Origin: Lepidodermella squamata
Taxonomy: Eukaryota > Gastrotricha
Assembly: GCA_047495785.1 (NCBI GenBank)
Contig: JBLDXI010000009.1
Span: forward strand, 248,001-312,000
Reading direction: 5' to 3'
Length of the DNA stretch: 64,000 bases
The position numbers were made by a program, and so were the translations under genes. Shown here one piece after another: positions 12,351-23,430 of this stretch; the first letter of the stretch is position 1; every line of letters starts with the position of its first letter. Below the pieces are notes generated by a model, which did not search any database, had not been told where the DNA came from, and saw only the letters and a program-made list of their open reading frames with translations.

Positions 12351-15300
12351 ATGACAAATAACGATATTTATGCCGGTCATTTACAAAAATGGACGAACTA
12401 CATCAAGGGTTACCAGAAACGGTGGTTTGTCTTACAAAACGGTATTCTTTCGTATTACCGGTCAGTTATTTCCGCGAATTTTCAAATTCAGTGGATTATC
12501 TGTGATTTTTTTTTAGAAATCAACAAGAGGTTGCTCATACGTGTCGCGGATCGATTAACCTCGCCAACGCTTACATTCATTCCGAGGATTCCCAGACATT
12601 TGTGATATCAAATGGTAGTACTCAGTTCTACCTTAAAGCTCAGTCTGACGCCGAGAGGAAAGATTGGGTAACGGTTCTTGAAATAGCGAGGAACAACGCA
12701 ATAAAATTGCAAGAGTCGGGTATTTCGAAGCGTCTGAAATCTTATGCACCTGCTATTTCCTTTATCTTTCAGACGAAGACGGTGACGATATTAGCGATTC
12801 CTCTCGTAGAACAGATGAAATTCAATCATCAATTGCGTCATTGAGGACTAAATTGGACGATCTTAGGACTTGTCATGACTTGATAGTTCGCCAATCCGCA
12901 TCCATGGTTCGAACTATGCAAGATTTGGAGCAGGTGGCAATGGCTGCGTCAAATAATTCTGCAACAGGTATTGTATACCACTCATGACTCATGCCCACAT
13001 CAGACAGCCTCGTTTGCTTTTAGGTGCTAATCCTGTTGAAACGAATCCGCCTCAGATGGAGCAGATTATATCTTGCTTAAGAACTTTACTTCAGAGTACG
13101 ACTATGTTTCGGATTACTTCTCAAGCTATGGTTAATGTAAGTGCTTTAGTGTACTTAAGCATTGGCTGAAATTGCTTTTCAGGCTGCTGGAAGTTACAGA
13201 GAGTTGGCGGAAACCAGCGGAAGGAGGTGGCAACGAATGCTTCAGGCTGAGCACGATCAACGGCAGCGGCTGGAAGAAATGGTACAGGACTTGGCACGAC
13301 AGCAACAGTCTTTAGAAAACGAAGCAAAACAAATTCAATTTGGGGATGGCGCCCAAGGCGCAGCGCGCGATCGGCGGCTTAAGTCGTCCACTAGGGGCGC
13401 ATTGGCCACCTCCCAGGATTCATCAGCTAGAAATATTAACCGAGCTGGCAGTGCAGCTACTCTGGCTGTTTCATCGCCCTCATCTGCTTCTATCAGTGCC
13501 TCCGATTGCACAGATGCTAATCGAGCGACTCGCGAATCGGCACCTGGAGGTTGCCAATTAATTAAATTCATTTAGCGTCATCTATGAATCGATTTTTACA
13601 CATTAGATGAAGAATTTTTCGACGCAGAAGAGCAGCTGCCTGATGAATACAGTGTTGTATTACCCTCTCAAGTATCTGTAAAGTATGCTACTCCGCGGCA
13701 CGTTTCATGACTATTTCCAAGCTCCTTGTTGTTTTAGGCGTCCAAGCAGTGCTGGCGTATCAGATGAAGCGAACCGAACATCTGATCCATCTCGCACTGC
13801 CGCAGCCACTGGCGGCGTTTCCATTCGAGTAGCCGACGATGAAGACACGGACGAGGAGAACCGCACTGCTGTGTCAACCGTACAACAAGTGAAAGTGGTA
13901 CCTTCAGAGAAAAAAGTGAAAGTCGTGATAATCGTGATATTTCCTGAATTTACCAAAATGTTCCTTAAGGTGGCTCGGTTGCGTTCGCAAACGCAATATC
14001 AAGCACCAGCGTTTCCTCGGTCAAGCCGGAAACGGCGAGCAGCTATTCCGGAGAAGCCGAACTCAACTGTATCTTTGTGGGGTATTATGAAGAATTGCAT
14101 TGGCCGTGATCTGTCGAAGATTCCGCTCCCGGTAAGTTGATTTGATGGCCGTCTCATTTGCAAATGACCTCCTGACGTATCAATCTGTAGGTTAATTTCA
14201 ATGAGCCGATGTCAATGTTACAACGACTATGCGAAGACATGGAATACTCGGAATGCTTGGATCTTGCAGCGAAATGCACAGATCCATACGAGCAACTTGC
14301 GTATGTTGCCGCGTTCACTGTCTCAAGCTACGCCAGCACTTCTAATCGAACAACGAAGCCTTTCAATCCACTACTGGGTGAAACTTACGAATTCGATCGA
14401 CGCGATGATTACGGCTGGCGTTACGTTGCCGAGCAGGTATATTAAAGCCCTTTAGAAAATGCACATACACGTCCGTTTGATATCAGGTCAGCCACCATCC
14501 ACCCATGGCCGGAGTGCACTGTGAATCGTCAAATTGGACTTTCTGGCAGGAGCTGAGCTTGTCAAGCAAATTCCGCGGAAAGTACCTGGTGATCGTTCCC
14601 GCCGGTATTAATATCAATTGATTGTGAATTCATCTAACCAGCATTGTTTTCAGGAATGTCTCATTTGAAATTCACTGACGGCAATCATTACACGTTTTCG
14701 AAAGTTACCACGACTGTCCATAATATTATCGTGGGAAAATTATGGGTTGAACACCATGGTGAAATGGACATAGTCAACCACACCACCAGGGATAGTTGTC
14801 ATTTGAAGTTCAACAGCTGGTCGCTTTTCAACGCATCGCAAGCTCGACAGGTAAAATCAATTATATGCTTAAAGTAATAGTCAATTAATGAAAGAATCCT
14901 TTGGTATTACAATCAAGGTGACTGGCGTTATCACGGATGCTAAAGGGCAAGCCAGATATGTTTTGCGTGGCAAGTGGGACGATCGAATGGAGGGCGCAAA
15001 GGTGGAACGCATCCGCCATGGCTCATCTGCGTCTGGCAGTGACCCAGATCAGGTACTGGAGACGGGCGAGTACCGCATTCTCTGGCAAAGAAGGCCCCCG
15101 CCGTTAGTTTGATTGCTTTCTAACACTTCTTCTAGCTTTTATCACTTAATTTTTCAGACCTAACAGTGCGAAAATGTACAATTTCACGCAGCTTGCGATA
15201 GAAATAAACGAAGATGAAGAGGGAGTCGCGCCTACTGATTGTCGAAAGCGGCCTGATCAGCGTTTGATGGAGATCGGTCAATGGGACGAGGCCAACAAAA

Positions 15301-15521
15301 AGAAGCAGGAGCTCGAAGACAAACAACGACAGGCTCGCCGTCAGCGCGAAATTGATGCCGAAAATCTGGCCGCTCAAGGCAGGCAATACCCGGAATACCA
15401 ACCTGCCTGGTTCCGAAAGCAGATGGACCCACTTTCAGGAAAAATCATCCACTTCTTCAACGATGAGTATTGGACTTGCAAAGAGCGGCAAGACTGGTCA
15501 AGGTGCCCGGAAATCTATTGA
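12351..15521 (+). CDS. OSBP: oxysterol-binding protein (OSBP1/2 type)
   Basis: OSBP moves sterol and PI4P between ER and Golgi at membrane contact sites. The 12 exons are 12351-12460, 12517-12719, 12773-12967, 13024-13136, 13183-13549, 13607-13682, 13738-14131, 14191-14436, 14487-14604, 14654-14850, 14918-15102 and 15158-15521. They give 855 aa, close to the roughly 807 aa of human OSBP. The N-terminal PH domain contains [17 protein letters not shown] coiled-coil stretch follows, then a canonical FFAT motif (EFFDAEE) for binding the ER protein VAP. The ORD domain carries [12 protein letters not shown] and the family signature EQVSHHPP, which is split by an intron. The C terminus ends in a [13 protein letters not shown]-type tail, as in vertebrate OSBP. 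Exon 7 encodes a hydrophobic stretch (about 13930-13974) that is unexpected between the FFAT and ORD regions. It could be an unrecognised in-frame intron. Confidence 0.95.
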
Positions 15522-16155
15522 AATGTTCGTTAAAATGTTGCGCCTTTTAAACCGCCACGCCATCATTTGAACTGTCAAAACAGTGTGCTATTACTATTTA
15601 TCGTTCGCTTATTGCCATGTAATTTGTTATTTTCACGCGTGTCATTCTCCTGTGAGAAAGTGATGTAAGTGCTTTCTATCAGCAAGATTTTAAATCAGTC
15701 GTCTGAGTCACGGTTGATTTTTGTAGAATACCACTCCAGAATCATTCATAGTAGAGATGACTTTACTATGGTATGCTACTAATGAATTAAAAGATTGCCG
15801 CGACAAGTTAATTGAACAGCGCATGCAATAGCTTGGTTTCATGGTTTTAGAATTACCTATTTAATACGCGGCGATTGCTCGCTCTTCGAACTAAAATTTG
15901 GTTATGTGTTTGAAATCGCGTGATGAATACTTATCTTCTTTACTAAGGTGGAATTTCTCAATCAGCCTAATTTACATGTACTTGGATCGCTTCTATCGAG
16001 ATTACACGTTGGGAACGTGAATCAGTCGACATGTATCAATTGGGCGTGATTATTCAGCGCTTAAACGTTCGATGTGTCATGCAGGCAATTAAATTTCCTC
16101 GTGAAAACGAATTGTAAAAAAAAATAGCAAAATATTCATGGTTTTCTGAATACCG

Positions 16156-16161
16156 AATAAA
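16156..16161 (+). terminator. possible OSBP polyadenylation signal AATAAA
   Basis: AATAAA lies about 635 nt downstream of the OSBP stop on the same strand. It is the first perfect copy I noticed, so assignment to OSBP is tentative. Confidence 0.35.
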
Positions 16162-16910
16162 CATCTTGAGTATAATATTTATTGGTAATCGCTGCAATAT
16201 TCGTATAAACAGAGTAAAGTAGCTGTCCTCTCGTTAAAAATTTGTTTCCTCTTCCGGCAATCAAAATTTGACTGACTTCGTAACTTGATGTATTCGACGA
16301 TAGCGCGGAAGTGCGATTTCCATTGAACAATTATCATTTCGAACCAATCTATAACCGTCTGCATGTATCCTCTATGAATGACTCACAAAAGATATAATAT
16401 AAATATGATGGAAATTATTTCGCTAATTTTTGGGCTGGAAAAGTGAGTAATTTTATGTCTTCGTCTTCTCTTAGAAAGTTGCCTTTTACATTAACTATCA
16501 TACTGAAAATGGCGATCGAAAAATATTCTGAATGGTTGAACATACTAATTACTAAAAAATAAAATTGGAAAATTGTTGCTTCGTTTGGTGTATTATTGCT
16601 AAGCTTTGGTATCAAATGCGTGGAATCAAACGCCGAAGACTGACGATTCAGCCGATGATAGCGCCGAAGACGTCACTCTCTTGAAAGATGCTGCTGCAGA
16701 TCTTAAAAGTTGGAAAGCTGTGGTGAAACTCGCGGCCTCTGCTACTCAGTGAAATGTGTTAACAACTATCATTAACACTACTGCTACTACTACATGGTGC
16801 CCAGAACAAAGTCGATGGCAGGCTTCACGTTGAGAAAAGATTATGCTTCAAGTTTTTCGTAGACAAAGGCTTGAATGAATGCAGCCGCCTCCGTGACAAG
16901 GCGTCTGAGG

Positions 16911-16930
16911 TTTAGGGTTAGGGTTTAGGG
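16911..16930. repeat. short interstitial telomere-like repeat
   Basis: Three tandem units can be read on the plus strand: TTTAGGG, TTAGGG, TTTAGGG. The tract is 20 nt long. It lies in the gene-poor region between OSBP and SMG6. Confidence 0.7.
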
Positions 16931-19050
16931 CTGCAGAAAGAACTACGGTTTTCCCGATGCCTCGGTTTTGGCTTAGGTATTTGAGTGGTCTGTGACTACA
17001 GACGAAGCTGCAAACCAAGGTTTTCCAGAAGGAAAACGGGCCGGGCCCTACCGTAACTCTTCAGGAGTTGAGGCAGAGGTGTGTCCTTCAATTTATTTTT
17101 GTGAAAGACCAAGATCAAGGACAGGACAGGCCAATTATTTTGATTCAGATACCAAGGCCCTTTCAAGGCATACCAAGGCATTTTGAGAGACCAAGGCAAA
17201 TACCGAAGACCAGACCTTCCCGTTATGGAAATCATCACTTGAACACATAACACCTCAATTACCTTAATAATTGAGTGCGTATTTTCTTTTTCAGGTACGC
17301 CCAGGTCACGCCCACGCCGTTGCAACCTTCGGTAGCTTCTCGTTTCCGACGAACAGCCGGTCGTCGTCGTCGACTTGTCCGCCAGATAGGTAGTCTGCTT
17401 CAGAGTTCTCCTTGAGTCTAAAATTTCGGGCCTGATCCGACCCGGTCCGGAGTTGAAACCATGTTGAACCAGGCGCATTTTCAGGATTTTATTCTGGTCA
17501 TGAAAGTCCGTCTTTTTTTTTATGAAATTCGCCCCTGTCGTCAAAATCGTTTATTCTTCTCCCTTCTCACTAAAATATCTGTCATTCAATAGACAGTGAT
17601 GGCATAGCAAGTGGCAACATCCCGCCTCCACAGCTAGGTCCGAGATGGGACCCGGGTCTGGGGTAAAATTCGGGTACGATCGTGGTGTAGAAAGTGCTTT
17701 GGCCCGACCGGTGACCGGCGAGCAGCACCCCCGTTGCAAACATTCGTGCTCTGAGATGCGATAGGAGGTCTGCTCATTCTGACGCTTTTTTAAGCTTCAA
17801 GTCTGATCAATTATATTCAATTTTCATTTTAAATTCGACGTTGCGTTTCTTGGAACCTCGGCTCATCCGAAAGTAAAAGAGGCTGTTAAAAAGTCAGCGC
17901 AATAAGAACAGACAAATTTATTGTATTAAGTGTTATCATCATTCGTATTAAACATATCTCATTGAACAACACGTACTAAAAACTACACTCTTGGTAAATC
18001 TGCATAATATAATCGGCATCACTCATCGCCATCACTCGTCACTACTCGATCAGTAGTGTAGTATGGCGCTCCGTTTCTCGAGTGATGAAGAAGTTCCCAA
18101 ACGGTATAATAGCAAATAACATAATATTCATGTTCACACATATAATTTGTACGTGATAATCGTAACTAGTCAGTCATACTGCTGCAAACAGAGAATTTTA
18201 AATAGTTTCAGTACACAATGATTCGGGACGTAGCAAGAAGGCAAAAAAGTCTTTGATGATAGAAAAACGCAAATCGACGTTTGAACACGAAAACTGTTGA
18301 TTGAAAGCAGGTAGAAAACATTCAACACTTCGCCAATGTTATAGTGTTTACATTCACTAGGACACGAAATGGCTGTTACAGCAAATTATATTAGCTAATA
18401 ATGACTCTGCTGGTATATATAATCATCGTAGTTTTAAACAGTTACAGCAATAACATAGTCCAGTAATTAGTATATATGAGCGTATCACGACTTTGCGACG
18501 ATCAGACCGTCGAAATTTTATATTATATATATATATTTATATAGATATGTATGTTTGATAGCCTCGATATCTATGGTTTTACAACAAAGACAGATCGCTC
18601 GATTGAATACACAGGATAAAGAGAGTTTGAGATAGAGAGAGATAGTAAGCGAGAAAACTCAAATCAAATAGTAAATCAAAGCGAAAACACTAGCGAAGTC
18701 CACTACCGCGCGGTCAATCACAATCTCGACATGAATTTGACTAAAATCGCTCGCCCAGTCAGGCGAGCAGCACCGTGTGCGGCGACGGCGAGAAGATACA
18801 TACACATCAAAGTTGGCTAAATGTCCTAAATGATGCATAACCCGAGCGAATGGATCCCGAGTCCGATTACAAATGACAAAAATTTGACTTTTTCCAAAAA
18901 AATTAAAACTTCTTCAATGAAATGAAAAAAGGCACACTTCGGCAGTTGTCATGCAACCATTTCAGGCTGGGGGTCACTCGTTTTGTTATGCGTCATCAAG
19001 TTTGTGGGTATAAAAAAAGTCGCACTAGCGGTCATGATGGGCACACGCTT

Positions 19051-22000
19051 CTATTGTATGCTGCTGTTGCTGCCCCCAGTCGCGGGAATCCGAGCCCAAG
19101 ACAGCAAGGTCCTCATTGGACATGTCGGCACTTTGCGGAGATGCGCCTTAATCCGCAGGTTTCGATCGCACGTCACCAGAACAACGTCTCTCGATATGAC
19201 GGTGCCCGAGCCACCAGCGGTCGCGGTCATCACTGCTTGCCGGTCGCGTTGCTCATTCATCGTGCAGTAGTGAAGGGCGCACGCTAGAATCGAGTCGTCG
19301 TTGCTCATCGGCGTCGAACGAATTTGGTCGCGGAACGCGATTGTATCTACGAAGTTACCCTCAGACGTCATCGCCTTGATTCGCGGGTTACGCCGCGAAA
19401 ATTGCTGTTCGAAGAACGAGAGGGCATCACGAGCCGCTGCTGGTACCAACTCGTCGACGCGCTCATCCTCGCTGAGAGACAGTACGCCGAACTTACCAGG
19501 CCGCGGGCCTGATGACAGCGATTCAAGTTCGGAGATGACAATCAGCGGCAGGACAAGGGTGAAGCGGTTCGACTCGACCACTCTGCGAATCGCGGGCATG
19601 TAGTCAACGATCGAATTGGTGTCCATAACAAGAACGAGCGGCCTAACTTCCATAACGACGTTGCCAGCCGCCACCTGTTCTTCGCGCATCATCAGCTCGC
19701 GTCGGTACTCGTCGTCAGCCCGCTTCCGGTCCGCCTCGGCGACCAACTCTCGCCGTCGTTGCCGCATTGCGTCCAGCTCTGACTCGACTGCCGGGTTTGC
19801 TGGCGGTTGTTTCACAAAATCGAGGAGGGGTGGCGGCAATGGGCCGCTTGCAGGCTGTTGCAGCTGCTGGGATGGCGCTGGCTTTTTCTGCTCGGAGCGG
19901 CACACACTCGACGTCAGGCTGTGGTACATGTTCTGCTCGATGTTGTACTCGAGAACGGGCGATTCGATGCCGCATAGATAGTCGGTCAGTGTTCGGAACC
20001 GTTGTAGTCTCGCGGCAAAGCTTGCAGTGCTCGGGTCGGTACCTGGTACTGTTTCGTAGGCAACCAAGCGAATTTTAACGAAAGGGGCGAAACCGGCGAC
20101 CAGTTCGTCTTCTTCCAGCCTAACGGGCATCAGAGCCTGGTCTAGACCAGTGGCGGCCGAACGCGGGTCTGCTTCGGTAGCAGACGACACGTCGCAGTAG
20201 GCGGTGATGTTGGCGAAGCCGGCGATTTGGGCGAACAGGTCGAGATCGTCGGGACACGCCGTCGGGTCGAGGGCGCACGGCGGTGGGTACCACAGATTCC
20301 GATTGTACATGAGCCAATCAGCGTACAGCTTTAAATTAATTGAAAATATTATTATTTAAAAACTATTTCAGCCATCAAAAATTTACCTTGACACATGGCA
20401 TGAGCCGTCGAAGTGCGTCGAATTTTTTGTCGACAAACAAAATACGAGCGTGGCGAATAATCAAGGCAGCGCAGTCCAGCACGAATTCAACGGCGAAAAT
20501 CTCGGCAAGCGATTTGTTGGCTGATTTCGAATCGGCACAGCTGCGCCATACGGAGAAGAAGTTTAGCAGCGTCAAGCGCGTGAGGCGAGTTGGCGAAAGC
20601 AACGGCAAGTCGACTGTTAGAGCGGCTTCGAGTTCCCACAGGCAACGGCTGGCAGCGTCCGGCAGCGAGTCGAGGCCCACCTTGGAGAAGATGCGCCCGT
20701 GCACGTTCAGAATGCTGTCGATGAGCCGTTGCGTCAGTTGAGCGAGGGGTAACCGCTGCACGATAGAGCCGTAGCGGGTGTCGTCGAGCTCTGCCGCCGG
20801 TGCCCCGGACATGACCGTGCGACGGCCGTCGGTCGCCACCCACACCTCGGAGCGCCGAGCATCGACCGGCAACGATTGCCGGCGACTTCGCTCGGTTTCT
20901 TCGTCGAAAGCCTGAGCAGATTCAGAACGGCGACATGCGTCGTTGAAAATCGCCATCAAGTTCTCAGACACGCTGAGAATCGGGTTCGAAGCCGCGAGAG
21001 CTCGGCAGAAGTAGTACACCGCATCGAGGCGCCGTTTGGTCATCAGCGCGAGAACAGCCATTTGGTTGAATGGATGGCTATTCTTCGGCGCCAGTCTCTG
21101 CGCTGTTTCGTAGTGCAGTTGAGCTGTGTCGGAATCGGCATTGCTGCCCTGGTTGCTGCACGAACAGCGGTACCGAAACAGGTCACCAAGTGAGATGTAC
21201 AGCCTTTGTAGAAGTAACCTCGCACACTTAGTCGATCTGTTAAGAAAAATGTAAATTCATCATTCAAATTTTAAACAAAAAACTAACTTTTTCTCGCCGG
21301 CTTTTTTCACTTCAGCGACAGTGTTCTCTACATTGACGTGGTATTTATCGGCTAGTTTTTCGCACAGATCTTCATAGAAGCGAGCAGTTTCGTCGACGAG
21401 TGCGACGATTGACGGCGCAAACCGCGGCTGACGCAGCTCGAGCAAATTGTAGCGCAGGATCTGATACAACTTGTAAAACAAACCGTTCCACATCGCCTGG
21501 TCGCGATTGTTATCGAGCGCATACGTTGCGTCTGACAGTATCAAATTCGAGTAGAGATTTCTCAAATGCGACAGTGCTTGCTCAATGTAAGTCAAATTCA
21601 GCCCAGACGTGTGAAAATTCACCAAAATGCTGTTCTCAGCCGATTCGATATCAGACAGAATCTTCTGCGAGTGGAACGACGTGATCGCCGCGACAGGCTC
21701 CGCATCACTAGACGCGTGGTTCCTAGCGAAGGGTGACGGTTGTTGGGTCGTGCGAGAGTCGCTTTCTTGATGCTGCATGGCCTGCGAGATGAACAGCAGA
21801 CCGCCGCGGTGGCCGTGACCAGCATCGTCGCCGTTGTGATTGCTCGTCGCCGGGCTGCTCTCGATGTGCTCAGCAGGCTCAGTATAACCACGATTTCCAC
21901 GATGGCCCTTCGAATAACTCGGCTTTTCATTCGATTGGTACGAATGGCTGTTGTTGTCGCGACTCTTACCACCCCGGTATGATGATGAACCGGTGTGTGG

Positions 22001-22906
22001 TCTAGCTGGCAGCGGTCCAGCCAGTAAATCCGGCAATTGCGAAACAATTGCCTCAGCTGCTTTAGTTTGCTCGGCGAGCGACATCTCAGCAGAACCACGT
22101 CGGTTCGGTCTGTTATGTTGCCGACTACTGCCACTACTCGAGCCGCCGTTGCCATTTTTCCGCCTGTCGTTGTTGTAATCATTATTACCGTATGATCGAG
22201 ATCCTGAGCCGTAGTAGCTGTTATAATTATCGCCTCCCGCCTCGTCTTCATAGTAATTATCTTCATTCCGATTCGGCCGAGTCGAACGGCTGGTCGATTT
22301 CGCCGTCCCGCCACCTGAATTTTTCTGCTGCAGTGGCTCAGCCTGATTGCGACGACCGCTCGAACGTTCGCCGCCAGCGCTGTTGTGGAAAGTCCGCCCC
22401 GAGTTCGGTTGCTGCGGTTGCTGAGAATGCCCTCCGTTTCCATTCGGCTGGCGGGGTTTTCGAGGCCGTTCAGCGGTGTGATACTCGCCCGAATCTCCAT
22501 TTCCAGTTTTCCGATTCACTCGCGGCGCACTCTGCTGATAGTGTTCTCCACCGTTATTGCCAGCAGCAGCAGCAGAGTTTTCCGCACCTCCACCCCCTCT
22601 GTGAGGCTTGCTATTCCTCTGCTGGGGTCGGTGCTCCTCATCGTATTGCTGGTGTTGACGATTCGAACGTCCATTATGGCCACCAGATCTAGACTTGGTA
22701 GATTTTTGCACTGGTTCCTCTGCACCTGTTTTCTGGGCTACTGGCGACGATTCCGGCTCTGAATTTTCCTCCCGCTTTTGCCGCGGTACGTACAACTGTT
22801 TATCAGGTCGCTTTGTCCTGTTTCCAGGGTCTGAATTGTTGCCGCGATTGGGCGAATCGGCAGCGTCCGAGGACACCGCCACTTCATTAGCGACTGATGC
22901 CTCCAT
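19051..22906 (-). CDS. SMG6: SMG6 / EST1A nonsense-mediated decay endonuclease
   Basis: SMG6 cuts mRNAs that carry premature stop codons. There are three exons, 22906-21288, 21236-20387 and 20328-19051, encoding 1248 aa. Near the N terminus, KRPDKQLYVP resembles the exon-junction-complex-binding motif of human SMG6 (RRPDLEIYKP and KKPDLQIYQP). Only one copy is present here. A long Gly/Asn/Gln/Arg-rich linker follows. The 14-3-3-like/TPR region is clear, with LAPKNSHPFNQMAVLA and RRLDAVYYFCRALAASNPIL. The C-terminal PIN domain has LVLVMDTNS, SNDDSILACALHYC and VTCDRNLRIKA. These supply Asp1059, Asp1168 and Asp1211, matching the human catalytic triad, so nuclease activity is expected. I chose the ATG at 22906 because it begins a long coding exon upstream of the conserved motif. 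Confidence 0.93.
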
Positions 22907-23430
22907 AATTCTCAATCTAACAGTTTTTTCAAATGAAAATCTAAAATGAAAGAAACACGTGATTATCAAATAAGATTCAATTATTTAGGAAATTAATGCA
23001 ATGACAAATTATTGTATAGCTACAGCTCTAGGTCGACTGATCATCACGTACATGATAGATATGGCATGAATTGGAGCAAAAAGTTTCAGTAACTGAAATT
23101 GCTGTTGTTGCTGATAAAACCAATAAGAAAACACAGTTCATGATATGACAAAAATTAATGTTATTGAATTAACGCGAGCGAGCGAGCGGCAATAATCTAT
23201 GCAGACAGGACAAAAAACACGAAGAAGATTATTGTTAAAAGAAGATATTACATGAGAAATCGAACATGCAAGGTGACACCGGTGATCGCGCTTTCCTGGT
23301 ACAAAAACAATGAGAGAGTCCAAAGAGCGCTGTTGCGAAGACACGTAGATTGTAAGATCTTGATATTTTTGCAAATTATTACCAAAAGAAGTTGCTAAAA
23401 AAGAAGACTAAGACAAGAGTCATGGCGATG
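22907..23430. other. intergenic between STAG 3' end and SMG6 5' end
   Basis: About 520 nt separate two genes on the same (minus) strand. The region should hold the STAG 3' UTR and the SMG6 5' region. I see no further gene. Confidence 0.5.

Larger units (their letters stand above)
15522..19050. other. intergenic, gene-poor, low-complexity
   Basis: This lies between the convergent 3' ends of OSBP and SMG6. I recognise no gene. The 16990-17740 part is GC-richer, has degenerate ACCAAGGC-type repeats near 17100-17210, and has longer open frames without a domain (for example 16996-17544 minus). It could be decayed mobile or repeat DNA, but I see no transposase or terminal repeat. A TA-rich run lies near 18520-18545. 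Confidence 0.5.

Noticed and set aside
21619-22500. Long Arg/Thr/Ala-rich open frame on the minus strand
   Set aside because: It overlaps SMG6 exon 1 in another frame. The low-complexity codons of the real gene keep it open, and no domain is seen.
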